In this document: positions 62,078 through 64,000 of the stretch, piece by piece
How positions within the stretch are numbered: position 1 is the first letter of the stretch
How the letters are laid out: each line of letters opens with the position of its first letter
NCBI GenBank assembly: GCA_007922225.1
Contig: ML679962.1
Coordinates: 30,549,563 to 30,613,562 of the forward strand
Length of the DNA: 64,000 nt
Reading direction: 5' to 3'
DNA from: Emydura subglobosa
Taxonomy: Eukaryota; Chordata; Testudines; Chelidae
Translations under genes and position numbers: made by a program
The notes under the pieces: model-generated
Databases searched by the model: none
Seen by the model: only the letters and a program-made list of their open reading frames with translations
Told to the model about the DNA's origin: nothing

Positions 62078-63334
62078 CAGCGGTTCCCCACCTTCTCTCT
62101 GCCGTGGCGCACCTTGATGTCTTTATAGTGGTGTGCCTCAAAATAATTAAAGTCTCCAAATTAACTCATGAATATTCATGAGCTAATCCAGAGCAAGGTT
62201 AAATAGGGTAAAATCAAAACAACTATGGCAGCTTGGCTGGCCTGAGTGCCCTAGAGAGATGCAGGACCAGCCCCGCATGGCCTGGAGCAGGGCTGAACAG
62301 AAGGCAGAAATCTGTCCCCCCATGAGTCGCTTCTGCCCTCCCTAAATGGCATCTCCTGCTCCCAGCCGCCATCAGTTCTGCCCCCACCTCATCCCAGTTC
62401 TGCCTCTCCCCACCCAGCCGCCCCAGTTCTGCCTCCCCAGCTCCCCCATGTCGCATCCAACCCCCACCCCCCCAGTTCAGCCCAGTTCAACCTCTGCTTT
62501 GCCTGAGGTTCTTCTCTGCTCCTAATCTTGGGGGTGCTGAAGCAGGGTCCCTGTTCCCCTTCCAAGCCCTTCTCCCCTACCCCCAGCTGGTGGCTACAGT
62601 AGGGCGGGGAAGGGACAGAGGAGCTGACCCATTGCTCACAGGAGGGAAGTGGGAGGAGAGGCAGATTGAACTCTGAGCAGGGCTGTCCCTAGGGTGGTGT
62701 GGGGGCAAATCACACGGTGGGCCCCACCCCTTCACATTTTTATACAGGTGAAATCTGGGCCTGTCATAGTTGTCAAGTAAGCCTGGGGGTAGAGCCCGGC
62801 TCCTGGACTGGGCAAGCTGCTGGGCTCTCTGCCTGGCTTTCTGGGCACCGGGCTTCGAGCCCGGGAGGGGGGCTGCCACCTGGGCAAGCTGCAGGTGGCT
62901 GCTGCCCGGCTGCCAGCCTGTGGGGTGGGCGGCTGCCGCCTGCCCTAAGCTAAGGCGAAGGAGGTTGCTGCGCCTAGATGGGAGATGGGATCTGGCGGGA
63001 CGTGGGTGGCTGCCCCCCGAACGCATGGGCTTGCAGGACCGGGGGACCAGGGGTTGGGGGGGGCAGCTTACAGGGGTCCACACTGTAAGGGTGTGGGGCA
63101 CCCCAAATTGCAGAGCTGGGATGATCACCCTGATTCACCCTACCCAAGGGACGGCTCTGACTGTGACTGATTGCTTTGCCCCTGGAGGAGGTGGGGCAGT
63201 GAGGCACACAGTCAATCACAGCGCGTCTTCCCTCCCTGCCAACTCCTTTCCCTGTCCCCACACTTCAAGTAGTTTTTCAAAAAAATTCCGTGGCATGCCC
63301 GCTCAGGCCTGAGGCAGACCGGTGGGGAACACTG
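62078..63334. mobile_element. hAT-type DNA transposon, non-autonomous, with 8-bp target duplication
   Basis: Ends CAGCGGTTCCCCACC and (right end, reverse complement) CAGTGTTCCCCACC. Both flanks are CCCTAGAA (62070-62077 and 63335-63342), an exact 8-bp duplication with a central TAG as in hAT-Charlie targets. 1257 bp, with no transposase frame. It contains a second element. Confidence 0.82.
62678..63159. mobile_element. Nested hAT-type element inside 62078-63334
   Basis: Ends CAGGGCTGTCCCTAGGGTGG and (right end, reverse complement) CAGAGCCGTCCCTTGGGTAGG. Flanks ACTCTGAG and ACTGTGAC agree at six of eight positions, a diverged target duplication. 482 bp, GC-rich. Open frames in it are not genes. 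Confidence 0.65.
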
Positions 63335-63342
63335 CCCTAGAA

Positions 63343-64000
63343 CGAAAAGCGGCAATCAAGCGTATTTCACTCAGATATAGCTTCTGTTTTGAAATAAACC
63401 ACTTTACTTTGCGTCTCTTAGATATTTGCATTTCAAAATGTCTCCTTTGGAAAAGTTCATGACATGTTTTAATGTAATCCAGTTTGTTCCTTTTGTGCCA
63501 TTATAATATTTTGTTTCCTGGCAATAGGAGTGTTTTTGTACACTGCTTTTATGCAGAGCTTAGTGGCCTTTTTTCCCCTGATTCTTTAATGACCATATTA
63601 ACTCCTGGTTACAATTTTCAAAAGCTTCCCAATCCCATTTTCAAAAGTGAGGTAGGTGCCAAATCCTACTGACCTTCTTTTCAGTTCAGGCTCCGAAGAT
63701 ATTTAGGTGCTTTTGAAAATTTTGTCCCTTGATTGGTTCATTTTACCCTCTGTGGACATACCTGGGTAAAAATGTTTTAGCATGACTTGTATATTTTAGA
63801 CACTGTGTTTGATCCTGCTGGCCAAGGGTCAATTGTGACAACTGAAGCTTTATTGACTTGGCTTTATTGCACTTCTATAGTTGCCTCTTTGGGCAGCCTG
63901 AGCCTGTTGCAGTGCCAGCGTAATTGGTATGGCTTTGATCTGGGGATGTTGCCATAGAATCATCCCATTGGGCAGAAGTAGGACCATGACCCTCGGTAGA
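63343..64000. other. Right end of window
   Basis: AT-rich sequence with no exon or repeat that I can identify with confidence. Confidence 0.4.

Noticed and set aside
62577..63312. Frames of 180 codons on both strands near the right end
   Set aside because: They lie inside the nested hAT elements and have no transposase similarity.

Overview
The window is vertebrate genomic DNA, most likely from a turtle. It has long introns, CpG-island promoters and AATAAA/ATTAAA poly(A) signals. Its interspersed repeats are those I associate with turtles: CR1 3' ends, Harbinger-type MITEs with TTA target sites, hAT elements with 8-bp target sites, a 5S rRNA-headed SINE and MIR-like SINEs. No prokaryotic genes, operons or CRISPR arrays are visible.

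Three protein-coding genes can be assembled exon by exon. (1) HSFX/HSFY-type heat shock transcription factor, minus strand, two exons (8338-7775 and 6809-6033), 446 aa. A second copy of its terminal exon lies downstream on the same strand (853-26). It has an intact 275-codon frame but no DNA-binding-domain exon of its own in the window. (2) TMEM185A, minus strand, seven coding exons from 25499 to 10987. They join to 350 codons, the same length as the human protein. (3) IDS (iduronate 2-sulfatase), plus strand, nine coding exons from 49425 to 60729, 564 aa. Every splice phase fits and all active-site residues known from the human enzyme are present. Internal exons 2-8 have the same lengths as the human exons as I remember them. 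The order HSFX - TMEM185A - IDS matches human Xq28, so this is an old conserved block.

Layout: 1-8.4 kb holds the HSFX gene and its extra terminal exon; 10.0-25.5 kb is TMEM185A with a CpG-island promoter at about 24.9-26.2 kb; 26-49 kb is a long intergenic stretch with many transposon remnants and one orphan GC/CpG-rich block (about 30.9-31.75 kb) that ends in a good splice donor; 49-60.85 kb is IDS with its own CpG island; 60.9-63.4 kb is a pile-up of mobile elements (an LTR inserted into a MIR-like SINE, then an hAT element carrying a second nested hAT element).

TMEM185A and IDS are divergently oriented about 24 kb apart. They are housekeeping-type genes (a multi-pass membrane protein and a lysosomal enzyme). 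The HSFX-like gene, judged from its relatives, is probably germline-expressed. I see no functional pathway linking the three. The most unusual content is the duplicated HSFX terminal exon, an acidic insertion near the IDS proteolytic processing region, pre-miRNA-like hairpins in MITEs, and a decayed non-LTR reverse transcriptase of a type I would not expect to be common in amniotes.
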